Counted from the stretch's first letter, positions 8,382 to 17,536 are shown. The stretch: 64,000 nt of DNA from Corallococcus sp. EGB (GCF_019968905.1 NZ_CP079946.1:7599356-7663355); one strand, 5' to 3'. Numbers and translations: made by a program. Notes: a model not told the origin generated them from the letters alone.

Positions 8382-9950
8382 CTACAGCCGAACGCGGAGA
8401 ATGGAGTTCGACACCGTCCTGTCGGCGTTCTGCTTCATCATGTCCAGGTAGAGCGCGGGCGGATGGTCGCGCACGATGGCGGCGCCATGCTCCACCGGGA
8501 CTCCGTCCAGCGCGCCCAGGTCCACGACCTGCATGCGGTCCCACGTCACCAGATGATCCTGCAGGCGATACAGCAGGCGGGGCCCCGGGACGAACACCAT
8601 TGGCGCGGCGGGAGACGGGCCCTGCTGGAGGAGCGACCACCCTGGGCGGACGCCCCTTTGAGCCCACTCCAGATGGAGATACGGCAGCGGCCGCGGATCC
8701 TGAATCAAGACCGCCGTATCCGTGAAGCCTTCAGAGAAGGCAGGGCCCAGCGTGAGGACCGGCGGATCGGTATAGTAGGCGGGGCCCACATACGGAGGCA
8801 CTTCGGTGATCAGGTCGCCCGAGGCGTCCCGGAACGAGTTGGCCCTGCTCGGGGGGCACACGACGGCGGGGCAGGGGTCCACGCGGCAGAAGAGAACGGG
8901 CTGCTCCCCCATCCGGGCCTCCCAGCAGGTGCTGATGTTTGCCTTCAGCTGGCAGCCCTGCTCGGTGCAAGCATGAAGATCATGTCCGAGCGGCACCTGC
9001 GGGGGCTGCGATTCCGAATACGGGCCCTCGATGTTCACGAAGACGTGCACCTCATCCATCATGATGGGCGTGGAGATGAGTTTCCACGGAGGCAGCTTGG
9101 CGTCCTGCCAGGTCTGCTCCCACAGCAGCGTGCCCGTGGCCGTGTCAAAAAGCAGGACCTTCCCCTCCGCGGACCAGCCATAGCGCGTGCCCTGCGGCGA
9201 GATGAAAGGCTTGCCGGGCAGCTCCCCCAGGTCCGTGACCCCGCCTGTCGCCGCATCCACCAGCCAGGTCTTCGTCCCGTCCGCGAGCAACAGGGTCGGC
9301 CCACCCGCGTGCAGCTCCGGCGCTCCGCCCTCGACCTGGACTGGCCGGATTGGCGCGCAGTTGCCGGGCCGGCACGTCGCCGTCCGCACCACGAACAGGG
9401 ACGTCACGCCCGCGCCCTCCTCTTCGAGGAAGGCGGCGTAGCTCAACGCCGCGTCATGGACCACGGCCCCCCGCGAGCGGAGCGTGAGGGGGATGGCGCT
9501 GGACGTCCCGGGCCGCCACAACCAGACGCTTCGCAGCCCCTCCGCCGCCTGACTCCACAGCAGCGCGGCGCTTCCGTCGCTCGCGACGTGCACGGCCTCC
9601 GCCCGGTCCGCGATGCGCACGGCTTCGCCTTCCGGCAGCGCCTGCGCGTAGGTGCCATCCGCCCGGAGCGAGATGAGGTAGGTCTGCCGCGCATCCACCG
9701 CCAGCAGCCGCGCATCCTGCGTCACCGTCGAAAACACGGCCCCCGCGTCCGCCTGCGTTCCCGCGTCCTCCTCCGTGCCCCCATCCACCTCCGTGCCCGC
9801 GTCCTCTTCCGTGCCTGCGTCCACCTCCGGGCCCGCGTCTCCACCCCCTCCCGGCCCCGGCCGGCATGCGGCCAGGCTCAGCCCCAGCAACAGCAACCCC
9901 AGCATCTTCCAGCTGTTTCCGGCAAATGAACGGCATTCAGGCAATACCAT
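8382..9950 (-). CDS. Lipoprotein with Asp-Ala-Gly linker and propeller-like repeats (paralog 1)
   Basis: A 522-residue lipoprotein. The signal peptide ends in LSLAAC, and an 18-bp minisatellite then encodes a DAGTEE/VDGGTE-type acidic linker. The globular part resembles beta-propeller blades with recurring strand-turn segments such as ADGTYAQALPEGE, SDGSAALLWSQ and TWLVDAATGGVTDLG. Cysteine pairs in CRPGNC, CTEQGC and CPAVVC suggest disulfides outside the cytoplasm. The ATG at 9950 is fixed by the upstream GAGAGGG and by alignment with the tandem paralog, which starts identically (M-x-LP-x-x-RSF). Function unknown. Such proteins are probably surface or outer-membrane attached in myxobacteria. 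Confidence 0.7.
   Translation of the reverse strand: MVLPECRSFAGNSWKMLGLLLLGLSLAACRPGPGGGGDAGPEVDAGTEEDAGTEVDGGTEEDAGTQADAGAVFSTVTQDARLLAVDARQTYLISLRADGTYAQALPEGEAVRIADRAEAVHVASDGSAALLWSQAAEGLRSVWLWRPGTSSAIPLTLRSRGAVVHDAALSYAAFLEEEGAGVTSLFVVRTATCRPGNCAPIRPVQVEGGAPELHAGGPTLLLADGTKTWLVDAATGGVTDLGELPGKPFISPQGTRYGWSAEGKVLLFDTATGTLLWEQTWQDAKLPPWKLISTPIMMDEVHVFVNIEGPYSESQPPQVPLGHDLHACTEQGCQLKANISTCWEARMGEQPVLFCRVDPCPAVVCPPSRANSFRDASGDLITEVPPYVGPAYYTDPPVLTLGPAFSEGFTDTAVLIQDPRPLPYLHLEWAQRGVRPGWSLLQQGPSPAAPMVFVPGPRLLYRLQDHLVTWDRMQVVDLGALDGVPVEHGAAIVRDHPPALYLDMMKQNADRTVSNSILRVRL
9754..9840 (-). repeat. 18-bp minisatellite encoding an acidic DAGTE linker
   Basis: About five imperfect 18-bp units encode EDAGTE, VDGGTE and EDAGTQ variants just after the lipobox of the lipoprotein at 8382-9950. 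The paralog at 10229-11701 retains only about one unit, so copy number has changed since duplication. Confidence 0.7.
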
Positions 9951-10124
9951 ACGCACCCTCTCTGCCATAAAAGGCGAACACCCACGGCCGGCTCCGCGGA
10001 ATGGACAGCAGTTCCATAGGAGAGAATCTCCAGCTACCGCACACAATGACAGACACGCCAGTGCCTGACCAGGGAACCGCATCACTTCTCAGCACACGAA
10101 GCGCTGAATGACAGTCGATGCGAT

Positions 10125-10178
10125 TCAGCCCTTCAACCGCCCCTCGATCCCGTTCAGGTAGAGCGCGGGCGGCTCCCT
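10125..10178 (-). pseudogene. C-terminal scrap of a third lipoprotein paralog
   Basis: Between the two tandem lipoprotein genes the minus strand encodes REPPALYLNGIEGRLKG followed by a stop. It aligns with the C-termini of the neighbours (RDHPPALYLDMMKQ and RDNPLALYL). An 18-base block at 10155-10172 is identical to 8445-8462 of paralog 1. No other part of the gene remains. It is best read as the end of a deleted third tandem copy. Confidence 0.5.
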
Positions 10179-10228
10179 CCGGAAGAGGGAGCCGCGGGGA
10201 TGGCTCCGCGCTGTCGGGCCCCGCTGGA

Positions 10229-11701
10229 TTACGGCAGCGCTGCCCGGATGACGGCCGGGGCGCCGCCCGGGCCCTGGCTCACGGTCAGGTACAGCGCCAG
10301 CGGGTTGTCCCGCACCTTGGGAGACAGCGGGTTTGAGTAGGGTGGCCCCTCCAGCACCGCCACGTCGGACACGGCCGCGCCATCCCAGAGCGACAGCCGG
10401 TGTCCGGCCTTGCCGTCCGCGGTCGTCACCGTTCGGGCGAACAGCACCTGGCGGGCGCCGGGCGTGAACATGAACAGGTTGGAATCCGCCAGTCCTTCCA
10501 ACGGCGACTGGAGCGTCCCTTCCGGCGACCGCCACCACAGCGTGTCCACCTTCGCGCCGTCCCGGGTCTCGCGCGTGGTCCAGGCCTGGCGCTGGAGGTC
10601 CGCGCTGAAGGCGGGGTACACCGAGGACTGACTGGCCGTCGCGGTGTCGATGAGCGTGCGTCCCAAACCATCCAGGTACGCCGCTTCCGAGCGGCAGAAG
10701 TCCGGCGAGGGGCATCGGTTGATGAGACACACCACCGCGCCCGGGCTGCCCTCCCAGCTCCGGCAGACACCGCCCTCCACGTCCCGGCAGCCCGTCGCAT
10801 CGCAGGCGACCGAGCCGGTCTCCGGCGTGCGGTCCGCCTGGATGTTCACGATGACCGTTCCCGCGCCCGTCATGAAGGCGCTGGAGACATGCCAGTCCTT
10901 CCGCGTGGCCTCGTCCCGCCAGGCCTGTTCCCAGAGCAGTGCCCGCGTGGCCGTGTCGAACACCTGGAGGTGGTTCGCGGCGTCGAACAGGACATGGCGG
11001 GCACCATCCGGAGACAGGACAGGCTCGGCCTCCGTGGTCCCCAGCGCCGTGACGCCGCCGGACGACACGTCGGAGACGAGCCAGGCCTGACGGCCCTCCG
11101 AGACGAGCAGGGACCTTCCCCCCGCCTGGAAACGAACGTCCCGGGACGGACGCTCGATGGCGGTCCGGGGCGAACAGGACTGCGGCGTGCACGCGTCGGT
11201 CTGGACCACGCGCACGGAGTTCGTCCCCGACGCATCGTCGTATTCATTGAAGGCCACGAAGGACACGCCCGTGTCGTAGGCCACATTCCAGGCCCTGGAG
11301 GTCAGGGCAAGGGCCGCGTCCGTCCCGGGCCGCCAAAGCCAGACGCTCCGGGTCAGCCCATGGTCCTGCTGTGGACTCCAGAGCACCACCGCGCCGCCAT
11401 CGCTCGCGATGACGGCCCGCTCGGCCTTGTCGGAAATCCGCGAGGGCGCGCCCTCGGGCAGCGGCTGCGCGTAGGTGCCGTCCGCGCGGACGGACAGGAG
11501 GAAGGTCTGTCGCGCATCCACCTCCAGCAGGGTCGCACCTTGCGCCACCGTCTGGACCGGAGCCCCCGCGTCCACCTCCGTGCCCGCGTCCCCCCCTCCG
11601 CCCGGGTCCGACCGACAGGCGGCCAGCCCCGCCCCCAGCAATACCAGACCCGCTGTCTTCCAGACGCTTCCCACGAATGAACGGCTTCCAGGCAATGTCA
11701 T
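10229..11701 (-). CDS. Lipoprotein, tandem paralog 2
   Basis: A 490-residue lipoprotein homologous along its length to the product of 8382-9950: the same start region, lipobox GLAAC, short GGGGDAG linker and propeller-like body (LLEVDARQTFLLSVRADGTY, then SVWLWRPGTDAALALT). Cysteine pairs CTPQSC, CDATGC and CPSPDFC are conserved in position, suggesting extracytoplasmic disulfides. The ATG at 11701 has a strong GGGAGGGAG ribosome binding site. The two copies have diverged to roughly half identity, so the duplication is not recent. Function unknown. Confidence 0.7.
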   Translation of the reverse strand: MTLPGSRSFVGSVWKTAGLVLLGAGLAACRSDPGGGGDAGTEVDAGAPVQTVAQGATLLEVDARQTFLLSVRADGTYAQPLPEGAPSRISDKAERAVIASDGGAVVLWSPQQDHGLTRSVWLWRPGTDAALALTSRAWNVAYDTGVSFVAFNEYDDASGTNSVRVVQTDACTPQSCSPRTAIERPSRDVRFQAGGRSLLVSEGRQAWLVSDVSSGGVTALGTTEAEPVLSPDGARHVLFDAANHLQVFDTATRALLWEQAWRDEATRKDWHVSSAFMTGAGTVIVNIQADRTPETGSVACDATGCRDVEGGVCRSWEGSPGAVVCLINRCPSPDFCRSEAAYLDGLGRTLIDTATASQSSVYPAFSADLQRQAWTTRETRDGAKVDTLWWRSPEGTLQSPLEGLADSNLFMFTPGARQVLFARTVTTADGKAGHRLSLWDGAAVSDVAVLEGPPYSNPLSPKVRDNPLALYLTVSQGPGGAPAVIRAALP

Positions 11702-11782
11702 ACGCTCCCTCCCTTTCATGGAAGGCATACGCTGACAGCCCGATTTCCTGGCGCGTGAACGACCGGCCCTGGAGTACGTCCC

Positions 11783-12973
11783 TCAGCGCCCCACGCCCAT
11801 GCGCGTCCACAAATCCAGCAGCGTGCGCAAGACAGGCGGGTCTGGCACGTCCGCCGCGGGCGGCACGTCCACGCGGATGCCCTGCGCCGCCAGCCGCGTG
11901 AAGGGGTTGTCCGCGTCCGGCGTCCTCAGCGGCACGGAGGGGTCCGCCGGCCGGAAGCCGAACGACAGCGCCCGGGCCTGCACCTCCGGGCTGCGCAGGA
12001 AGGCCACCCACTCCAGCGCCGCCTCGCGCTGCTCGGGCGTCACCCAGTCCGCCTGGAGCACCGCCGCCGGATGGTCGCTCCACAGCGTCACCGGCGGATA
12101 GTCCACCCGCAGCGGCCCCCAGCGCCCCTCCGCCTGGCCCAGCTGCGCGATGGCCAGGCTCTCGTACACCAGCGCCAGGTCGTAGCGGGACGGGCCGTAG
12201 CGCACCAGGTCCGTCATGAACGTGCCCGTGGACGGCTCGAAGCGCGTCACGCCCCGCTCCAGCCCCTGGAGCCACGCCTGATAGGCCGGGTTCAGCAGGT
12301 CGCCCTCCTTCACGCCCGCGCGGCGGCCCAGGTACTCCAGCGTCGCGGACAGCAGCGCCTGCAGGCCGGAGTTGGACTTCGTGGGGTCCGTGTGGCCCAG
12401 CTTCACGAAGCCCCACTCCGGCGGGCCGCCCACCGCGGGCCAGCCCCGGTCGCTCGCCACCGCGCGCTGGAGCGTCTTCCACGACAGGGCCGCGCCCCCG
12501 CCCGCCTTGCGCAGCACCTCCATCCGGTCCTGCCAGCCCACGAACACCAGCGGGGTGATGACCAGCGGATGCGGCGCCGCGTCCCCCTGCGTGGCGAACA
12601 GCGGCCCGTGCGAGTCGTCCGTCTCCCAGTCCGCCGCGAGCATGCGCAGGACGGCGCTGTCCGCCGGACTCCACACCGTGGGCTTCTCCCGCCCCTCCAG
12701 GATGGCCCGCGCCGCCTCCAGCGAGCCACTCCCCACCAGCGTCACCCGCACGTGCGGGTGCGTCCGCTGGAAGTCCGCGAGCGCCGCCTCCACCCACGCC
12801 CGCTTCTCCGTGCTGTAGAGGAAGGTGATGTCCGTCACGCGCCGGCGCGACGGCGGCACGGAGTCCGCCTGCTCCGGCGCCGCCAGGTCGGGCGTCTCCG
12901 GCGTCGCCAGCAGGTAGGACACCCCCAGCGCCGCGGCCAGCACTCCAATGAGGAGGAGAATCCGGGGCTTCAT
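11783..12973 (-). CDS. Extracellular solute-binding protein, single-membrane anchored
   Basis: A 396-residue periplasmic-binding-protein-fold protein (SBP_bac_11-like). An uncleaved signal or anchor covers residues 1-22 (ILLLIGVLAAALGVSYLLA). The body has the expected features: ITFLYSTEKRAWVEAALADF as the first strand and helix, a VGSGSLEAAR substrate loop, and LVFVGWQDR. Such proteins bind anions, metals or sugars for ABC import, or act as VWA-associated receptors. No transport permease or ATPase gene lies beside it, so its partner is elsewhere or it acts as a receptor. Transcribed alone on the minus strand. Confidence 0.7.
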   Translation of the reverse strand: MKPRILLLIGVLAAALGVSYLLATPETPDLAAPEQADSVPPSRRRVTDITFLYSTEKRAWVEAALADFQRTHPHVRVTLVGSGSLEAARAILEGREKPTVWSPADSAVLRMLAADWETDDSHGPLFATQGDAAPHPLVITPLVFVGWQDRMEVLRKAGGGAALSWKTLQRAVASDRGWPAVGGPPEWGFVKLGHTDPTKSNSGLQALLSATLEYLGRRAGVKEGDLLNPAYQAWLQGLERGVTRFEPSTGTFMTDLVRYGPSRYDLALVYESLAIAQLGQAEGRWGPLRVDYPPVTLWSDHPAAVLQADWVTPEQREAALEWVAFLRSPEVQARALSFGFRPADPSVPLRTPDADNPFTRLAAQGIRVDVPPAADVPDPPVLRTLLDLWTRMGVGR

Positions 12974-13023
12974 GCTCCCCCTCGTACCCTGGGTCGCGGC
13001 CCCGGAAAGCCCGGCCGTACTTT

Positions 13024-13040
13024 TGTCACAACGCTGTCAC
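13024..13040 (+). repeat. Direct repeat TGTCAC in a divergent intergenic region
   Basis: Two TGTCAC copies (13024-13029 and 13035-13040) are spaced one helical turn apart, between the solute-binding protein gene and the divergent lipoprotein gene. They could be a regulator site but are short enough to occur by chance. Confidence 0.25.
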
Positions 13041-13115
13041 TCACGACCTCTCCCCCGGCCGCTCGCCTTCCAGGGACCGTCCAGCGGGTTTGTAGGGACT
13101 CATCGGGCTGGCAGA

Positions 13116-13964
13116 ATGGACCGGATGAAGACACTGGCACGAAGCATCGCGCTCCTGGGACTGGGAGCGGTGTCCGGGGGCTGCGCCGCGAAGCAGGCCC
13201 CTCCCGTCCAGCGCTACGCGCTGGGCATGTCCCGGGCGGAGTATCGGGATTACACGGGGGCGAAGGCGAGCCCCTGCGACTCGGAGCCGCGCTGGTTCCA
13301 GGACGAGCTGACGGCGGTGAACGGCCTGCTGGCGCGCTTCGTCAAGGAGACGGAGCAGGCCCTGGACCCGAAGGGGCTGGAGCACGAGAAGCAGCTGGAG
13401 CTGCTGCAAGAGGGCCTGCGCACGCTGCCCCCGGTGCTGAAGGTGCACGAGAACAACCTCCAGGCGCTGAAGTCCTGTGGCTTCCGGCGCGCGGGCGCGT
13501 TCCCGGACCTGGCCCAGCGCGGCGCGGCGCTGCTGGCGGAGGCGCGCGAGCGGATGGCGCTGGGGCCCCAGCTCCAGGCGGCCGAGGCGCTGCGCGAGGC
13601 CCAGAAGCAGTGGCGCGAGCAGGGCCCGGCCCGCGAGGCGAAGGCCAAGGAGACCTGGTGCCCGAAGCCCGCCAAGGTGGGGCAGCCGGACCTCTACTTC
13701 GCGCGGCAGCTGCCGGAGGGCGGACGCACCGAGTGGTTCTTCTGCGATGGCCACGTCGTGGAGAAGGCCGGCGACGCGGAGCCCACGCTGCTGAGCCCGG
13801 AGGGGCTGTCGAAGGCGGACCGCCGCCGGGTGCAGCCGAAGAAGTACCTGGACGCGGCGCTGGCCTACCCCGCGGAGGAGATGGACCGCGAGCCCACGGC
13901 CGCCTCCCTCCAGCAGAAGCCCGCCGCGTCCACGGACGGCAGCGCGGCGGAAGGCGCCCCCTGA
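13116..13964 (+). CDS. Hypothetical lipoprotein
   Basis: A 282-residue lipoprotein with signal MKTLARSIALLGLGAVSGGC (lipobox VSGGC). The middle (residues 60-180) is strongly helical with heptad-like Leu/Ala spacing and many charged residues, suggesting a coiled coil. Four further cysteines occur (PCDSEP, SCGFR, TWCPK, FFCDG). The C-terminus is Ala/Ser/Pro-rich and probably disordered. ATG 13116 and ATG 13125 are both possible and encode the same signal peptide. I do not recognise the family. It converges with the WGR gene 29 bases away. Confidence 0.6.
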   Translation: MDRMKTLARSIALLGLGAVSGGCAAKQAPPVQRYALGMSRAEYRDYTGAKASPCDSEPRWFQDELTAVNGLLARFVKETEQALDPKGLEHEKQLELLQEGLRTLPPVLKVHENNLQALKSCGFRRAGAFPDLAQRGAALLAEARERMALGPQLQAAEALREAQKQWREQGPAREAKAKETWCPKPAKVGQPDLYFARQLPEGGRTEWFFCDGHVVEKAGDAEPTLLSPEGLSKADRRRVQPKKYLDAALAYPAEEMDREPTAASLQQKPAASTDGSAAEGAP

Positions 13965-13993
13965 GCAGGGGCGTGACGCGCGGACCTCCGCCG

Positions 13994-14854
13994 TCACGCT
14001 CCCAGCCGGGCGAGCCGCTTCGACAGGTGCGCGTCTCCGCTCGCGTCCACGCCGCCCACGAAGGCGGCGAGGGACTGGCCCACGCCGGACAGGTGGGCCT
14101 CCACGTGCGGCTTGAGCGCGGCCCAGCGCTTCGTCCATGCGTCCTCGGAGCCGTCGCGCAGGTCGGGGCGCTCGGTGAGGAGCGCCGTCACGCGCAGCGC
14201 CAGCTCCGGGTCGTTGAGCGTCCGCGCGGCGGCCACCCCCGGCGGCACCGAGCCCGCGGGCGCGGCCTTCCACATCTCCGCCGCGCGCTGGAAGGCCGCC
14301 ACGTCCACCTGGGACAAGAGCCCCAGCGCGTGGCGCACCGGCAGCCGGCCTTCCGCCTTGGGCCCCACCACGTGGGCCATCAGCGCGGCGAAGGGGGCGG
14401 CCAGGGCCGGGTGCGCCGCGGGGTCCACGCCGCCCAGGGCGCGGAGCGCGTGGCGGGCCTTGCGCGCAAGCCGCGTCACCTTCCAGCTGGGCCCCTTGAG
14501 CTTCGACTGGAGCAGCGCGAGCGCGGACGCGGCGGCGGCCACGGCCTCCGGACCGGGCGTGGCGGGGGCCACGCGGCGCGGCAGCACGAGCGCGGGGGGC
14601 TGAGGCGCGGCGGCGGCCTTCGGGGGCGGCGCGGGCGGGGCCTCGCCGGAGGTCACCTCGGCGTAGCCCTCGCGCACCTTCTCCGCGACCTTCTTGTTGT
14701 ACTCGCGCTGGGCGGCCTCCTCGTCCGGGAAGGCCTTCTCCTTGCGCTGTCCCGCGGTGCCGATGCGGCCGTAGGTGACGATGAAGGTGGTGCCCTGGAG
14801 CTCGGGCATCCAGAACTTGGAGCTGTTGCCGTCGACGAATTCGAACCTGCGCAT
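13994..14854 (-). CDS. WGR-domain protein
   Basis: A 286-residue protein. Residues 1-70 are a WGR domain with VTYGRIGTAGQ and the flanking FWMPELQG and AQREYNKKVAEK segments. Eukaryotic WGR domains occur in PARPs and contact DNA and polymerase; bacterial ones are often in MolR-like or stand-alone proteins and are presumed to bind nucleic acid. A Pro/Ala-rich linker (about residues 72-100) leads to an all-helical C-terminal domain I do not recognise. No PARP catalytic domain is present. It lies 11 bases downstream of the epimerase gene on the same strand and is probably co-transcribed with it. Confidence 0.8.
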   Translation of the reverse strand: MRRFEFVDGNSSKFWMPELQGTTFIVTYGRIGTAGQRKEKAFPDEEAAQREYNKKVAEKVREGYAEVTSGEAPPAPPPKAAAAPQPPALVLPRRVAPATPGPEAVAAAASALALLQSKLKGPSWKVTRLARKARHALRALGGVDPAAHPALAAPFAALMAHVVGPKAEGRLPVRHALGLLSQVDVAAFQRAAEMWKAAPAGSVPPGVAAARTLNDPELALRVTALLTERPDLRDGSEDAWTKRWAALKPHVEAHLSGVGQSLAAFVGGVDASGDAHLSKRLARLGA

Positions 14855-14865
14855 GGACGCGGAGG

Positions 14866-15840
14866 TTACCCCACCTTCGCACCCAGTGCGCGCAGACCCT
14901 CCTCGCGCGAGACATGGCCCGTGTAGCCCAGCTCCGTCCGGGCCTTCTCGTCGCTGACCGTCACCTCCTGGCCCACGAGCAGGAGCTCCGTGCGCGACAG
15001 GGGCGGCGTACCCTTGAGGCCCAGGAGGTCCCAGACGAAGTCGCTGACCACGGCCACCGTCGCGGCCAGCGCGGTGGGCATGGACTTGTCGCCGGGCTCC
15101 ACGCCCTGCGTCCTCAGGAGCGCGGTGACGAAGGCGCGGAACTCCACGGGCGGGCCGTCGGTGAGGAAGTACACCTGTCCGCCCTGCCCCTTCTCCGCGG
15201 CCAGGAGCATGCCCTCCACGGCGTTCTCCACGTGGCAGGTGGACGTCAGGTAGTGCCCGCCGCCCATCCAGCGGAAGCGCCCGGACTTCACCGCGGCCAT
15301 CAGCTGCGGCAGCACCGTGGTGTCCCCCGGCCCCCAGACCATCCGGGGCCGCACGACGACGGTGGTGAGCTCCGGCGAGTTGACCTGGAGCACGCGCCGC
15401 TCGGCCTCGCCCTTGGTGGACGGGTACGGGCCCACGGGGCGCTGGGGCAGCGGGTGGGTTTCGCGGAGGTTCACCATGGGGCCGCCGTCCACGAGCACGG
15501 CCTCCGTGCTCACGTGCACGAAGCGCTTCACGCCGGCCGCGCGCGCCGCCTCCAGCACGGCCTCCGTGCCGCGCACGTTGGTTTCATAGAAGGCCGCGCG
15601 GGGGCCGGACATCTTCACGTGCGCGGCGGCGTGGAAGACGGTATCGCAGCCCTCCATGCCCGGGCGCAGGCGCTCCGGGTCGGTGAGGTCGCCCTCCCAG
15701 GGCTCGCCGCCCGCGGCCTGGACGGCCTGCGCGGCCTCGGGAGAGCGGGCCAGCGCACGCGCCGGCTCCCCGCGCTTCGCGAGCGCCGCGAGCAGGTGCC
15801 TTCCGACGAACCCCGAGCCACCGGTGACGAACGCGCGCAC
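14866..15840 (-). CDS. NAD-dependent epimerase/dehydratase (3-beta-HSD-like SDR)
   Basis: A 324-residue extended short-chain dehydrogenase. Seen: the nucleotide-binding GGSGFVG at residues 7-13, the acidic GDLTDPER about 50 residues on, the VSTEAV strand with its catalytic Ser/Thr, and the YPSTK catalytic Tyr-Lys pair at about residue 143. This combination is typical of 3-beta-hydroxysteroid dehydrogenase/isomerase-like or sugar-nucleotide epimerase-like members; the substrate cannot be told. No signal peptide. It is the first gene of a probable two-gene unit with the WGR gene. Confidence 0.85.
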   Translation of the reverse strand: MRAFVTGGSGFVGRHLLAALAKRGEPARALARSPEAAQAVQAAGGEPWEGDLTDPERLRPGMEGCDTVFHAAAHVKMSGPRAAFYETNVRGTEAVLEAARAAGVKRFVHVSTEAVLVDGGPMVNLRETHPLPQRPVGPYPSTKGEAERRVLQVNSPELTTVVVRPRMVWGPGDTTVLPQLMAAVKSGRFRWMGGGHYLTSTCHVENAVEGMLLAAEKGQGGQVYFLTDGPPVEFRAFVTALLRTQGVEPGDKSMPTALAATVAVVSDFVWDLLGLKGTPPLSRTELLLVGQEVTVSDEKARTELGYTGHVSREEGLRALGAKVG

Positions 15841-15914
15841 GTGTGAAGCCTCCCCTGTTCGAGGACGCCGCTCCTACCACTCCCGGCAGGGGCCGGGTAG
15901 TCCGCGCCCACGCG

Positions 15915-17102
15915 TCAGAACATGTCGCGCAGCGAGGGAGCCGGGCCTCCGAACAGGGCGCTGGCCGCGTCGAGCGAGGCGGCGTCCGCGGTCAGCATGC
16001 CCGCGAGTTGGAGCGCGCGGGGCGTGAGGAAGCCGGTGTAGAGCGGGGCCAGGGCGCGCACGTGCAGCTTCATGCGTCCCTCGCCGCCGGGCCGGACGCG
16101 GGCGACTCCGTCCGCCACCTCCAGCACGAAGCGCCCCTGGTTCTCCGGGAGGAGGTCGTCCTCCACGTCCAGGTGGAGCGCGCCGGAGAGGCCGGGGGCG
16201 AAGCCGCGCGCCTCCAGGGCCTTGGGGACATCCAGCAGGCGCGTCATCCAGTGCAGGGAGAGCTTCACCTGGTAGGTCTGTTCGCGCAGCAGCGCGAGGA
16301 GCGGCTCGTCCGCGCCGCCGAACCACATCACGTCCTGGGCCAGCGAGCGGTGGTCGCCGAGGAAGCGCAGCAGCCTTCGCGCGGCGGCGGGGGTGTTGGC
16401 GATGAGGTCCGTGAGCTTCAGCACCTGCCTGGGCACGGCGCCCTGGGGCGCGAGGCTGCGCACGAGGTACACGTAGCCTTCCATCCCGGAGGCGCCCTCC
16501 ACGACGTAGCCGTAGGCGGTGTCGTTGCGCGGCGTGCGCACGCGCCGCCAGATGTAGCTCCCGCGGTCCAGCCAGCCGTGGTGCTGCGCGGCGAAGCGCC
16601 GGTAGCACGCCTCTACCGCCGCGTCCTCGTCCGAGCGCATGGGGCGCAGGGACAGCGAGCGCTCGCCCAGCTCCAGCGAGGCCGCGTCGACGTGGATTTC
16701 GTAGCGCGCGCCGGCGACCTCGTAGCCTACGCGACGGTAGAGCGGCTGGGTCGCGGGGTAGAGGACGGAGAGGGGGGCGCCCTCGTCGCGCATCTCGCGC
16801 AGGAAGCGATGGAAGAGGCGCGTGGCGGCGCCGGCGCCCCGGTGGGCGGGAGCGACGCCCACGCCGCCCACGCCGATGAGCGGCACCGCGCGGCCGCCGA
16901 GGAACTGGCCCATTCGGATGAGGGTGAGCGAGGCGGCCACGTCGCCGTTCACGCGCAGGATGCGCAGGGAGGACTCGGAGAAGTTCTTGCGCACCACGGT
17001 CTCGGAGTCCGCGAGCGGCAGGGCGAACGCCTGCGCGGTGATGTCCGCGACGGCGGTCAGCTCCTCTTCACTCCTCGGCGGCCCGTAGTCGTCCTTCTCC
17101 AT
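15915..17102 (-). CDS. Eis-like GNAT N-acetyltransferase
   Basis: A 395-residue protein with the three-part layout of Eis enzymes: an N-terminal GNAT domain with the acetyl-CoA loop VAPAHRGAGAATRL (about residue 90), a second degenerate GNAT region, and a C-terminal sterol-carrier-like domain. The protein ends in RDMF; in Eis the C-terminal carboxylate of a terminal Phe acts in catalysis, and that is preserved. Family members acetylate amines, including aminoglycosides or protein lysines. The ATG at 17102 has AAGGGGA upstream; the open frame extends to 17222, but the added residues are unlike the family. Confidence 0.85.
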   Translation of the reverse strand: MEKDDYGPPRSEEELTAVADITAQAFALPLADSETVVRKNFSESSLRILRVNGDVAASLTLIRMGQFLGGRAVPLIGVGGVGVAPAHRGAGAATRLFHRFLREMRDEGAPLSVLYPATQPLYRRVGYEVAGARYEIHVDAASLELGERSLSLRPMRSDEDAAVEACYRRFAAQHHGWLDRGSYIWRRVRTPRNDTAYGYVVEGASGMEGYVYLVRSLAPQGAVPRQVLKLTDLIANTPAAARRLLRFLGDHRSLAQDVMWFGGADEPLLALLREQTYQVKLSLHWMTRLLDVPKALEARGFAPGLSGALHLDVEDDLLPENQGRFVLEVADGVARVRPGGEGRMKLHVRALAPLYTGFLTPRALQLAGMLTADAASLDAASALFGGPAPSLRDMF

Positions 17103-17536
17103 CCCGCATCCCCTTGCTGGCGTCCGGGGGCGCAGCATGGCGCAGCGGATGGAGGCGCGGAAGACCGGAGGATCCGCGATCACTTCGTGGGCTTCGGGAC
17201 CGCAAAGCTGTCGTTCATTCACGAGCCTCCACGCACGCGTTGCCAGCCCAGGCCGGAAGGAGAAGGCACGCGCACGTTCGACAACGTGTCGTCCGCCTGA
17301 GCTACGTCCGGCGCGAGCCCTAGCCGGGCCCGCCGCCCCTCCTTCCGGCTTGCCAGCGTCGGGTCCCGTATTGGACCTGGGACCAATGCGGCACCCGGCA
17401 ATGGCGCGTTCTCCACACTGGGTGTGACCTTCCTCCCCGCTCGGAAGCCCGGTCTCCCAGCAGGGTTGGATGGTGGATGGATCCGCACACAGATCCTCCC
17501 CGAAGCCCCCGCACGGTGCGTTACGCTGGACAGTCT
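17103..17536. other. Divergent intergenic region with a 24-bp dyad
   Basis: The 434-base gap separates the Eis-like gene from the double-PAS kinase. I see no credible gene in it. It contains a dyad at 17367-17390 centred on ATTGGACCTGGGACCAAT, with 10 of 11 positions paired including one wobble. It could be an operator or a small hairpin. Confidence 0.4.
17522..17527 (+). promoter_or_regulatory. Candidate -10 element, leaderless
   Basis: TACGCT sits 9 bases before the ATG at 17537 with no ribosome binding site between. It favours 17537 over the in-frame ATG at 17477 as the start of the double-PAS kinase. Confidence 0.3.

Noticed and set aside
12071-14926. A 951-codon plus-strand frame spanning three genes
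   Set aside because: It crosses the solute-binding, lipoprotein and WGR genes, all with recognisable starts and motifs; the product is low-complexity His/Arg/Gly-rich and not protein-like.
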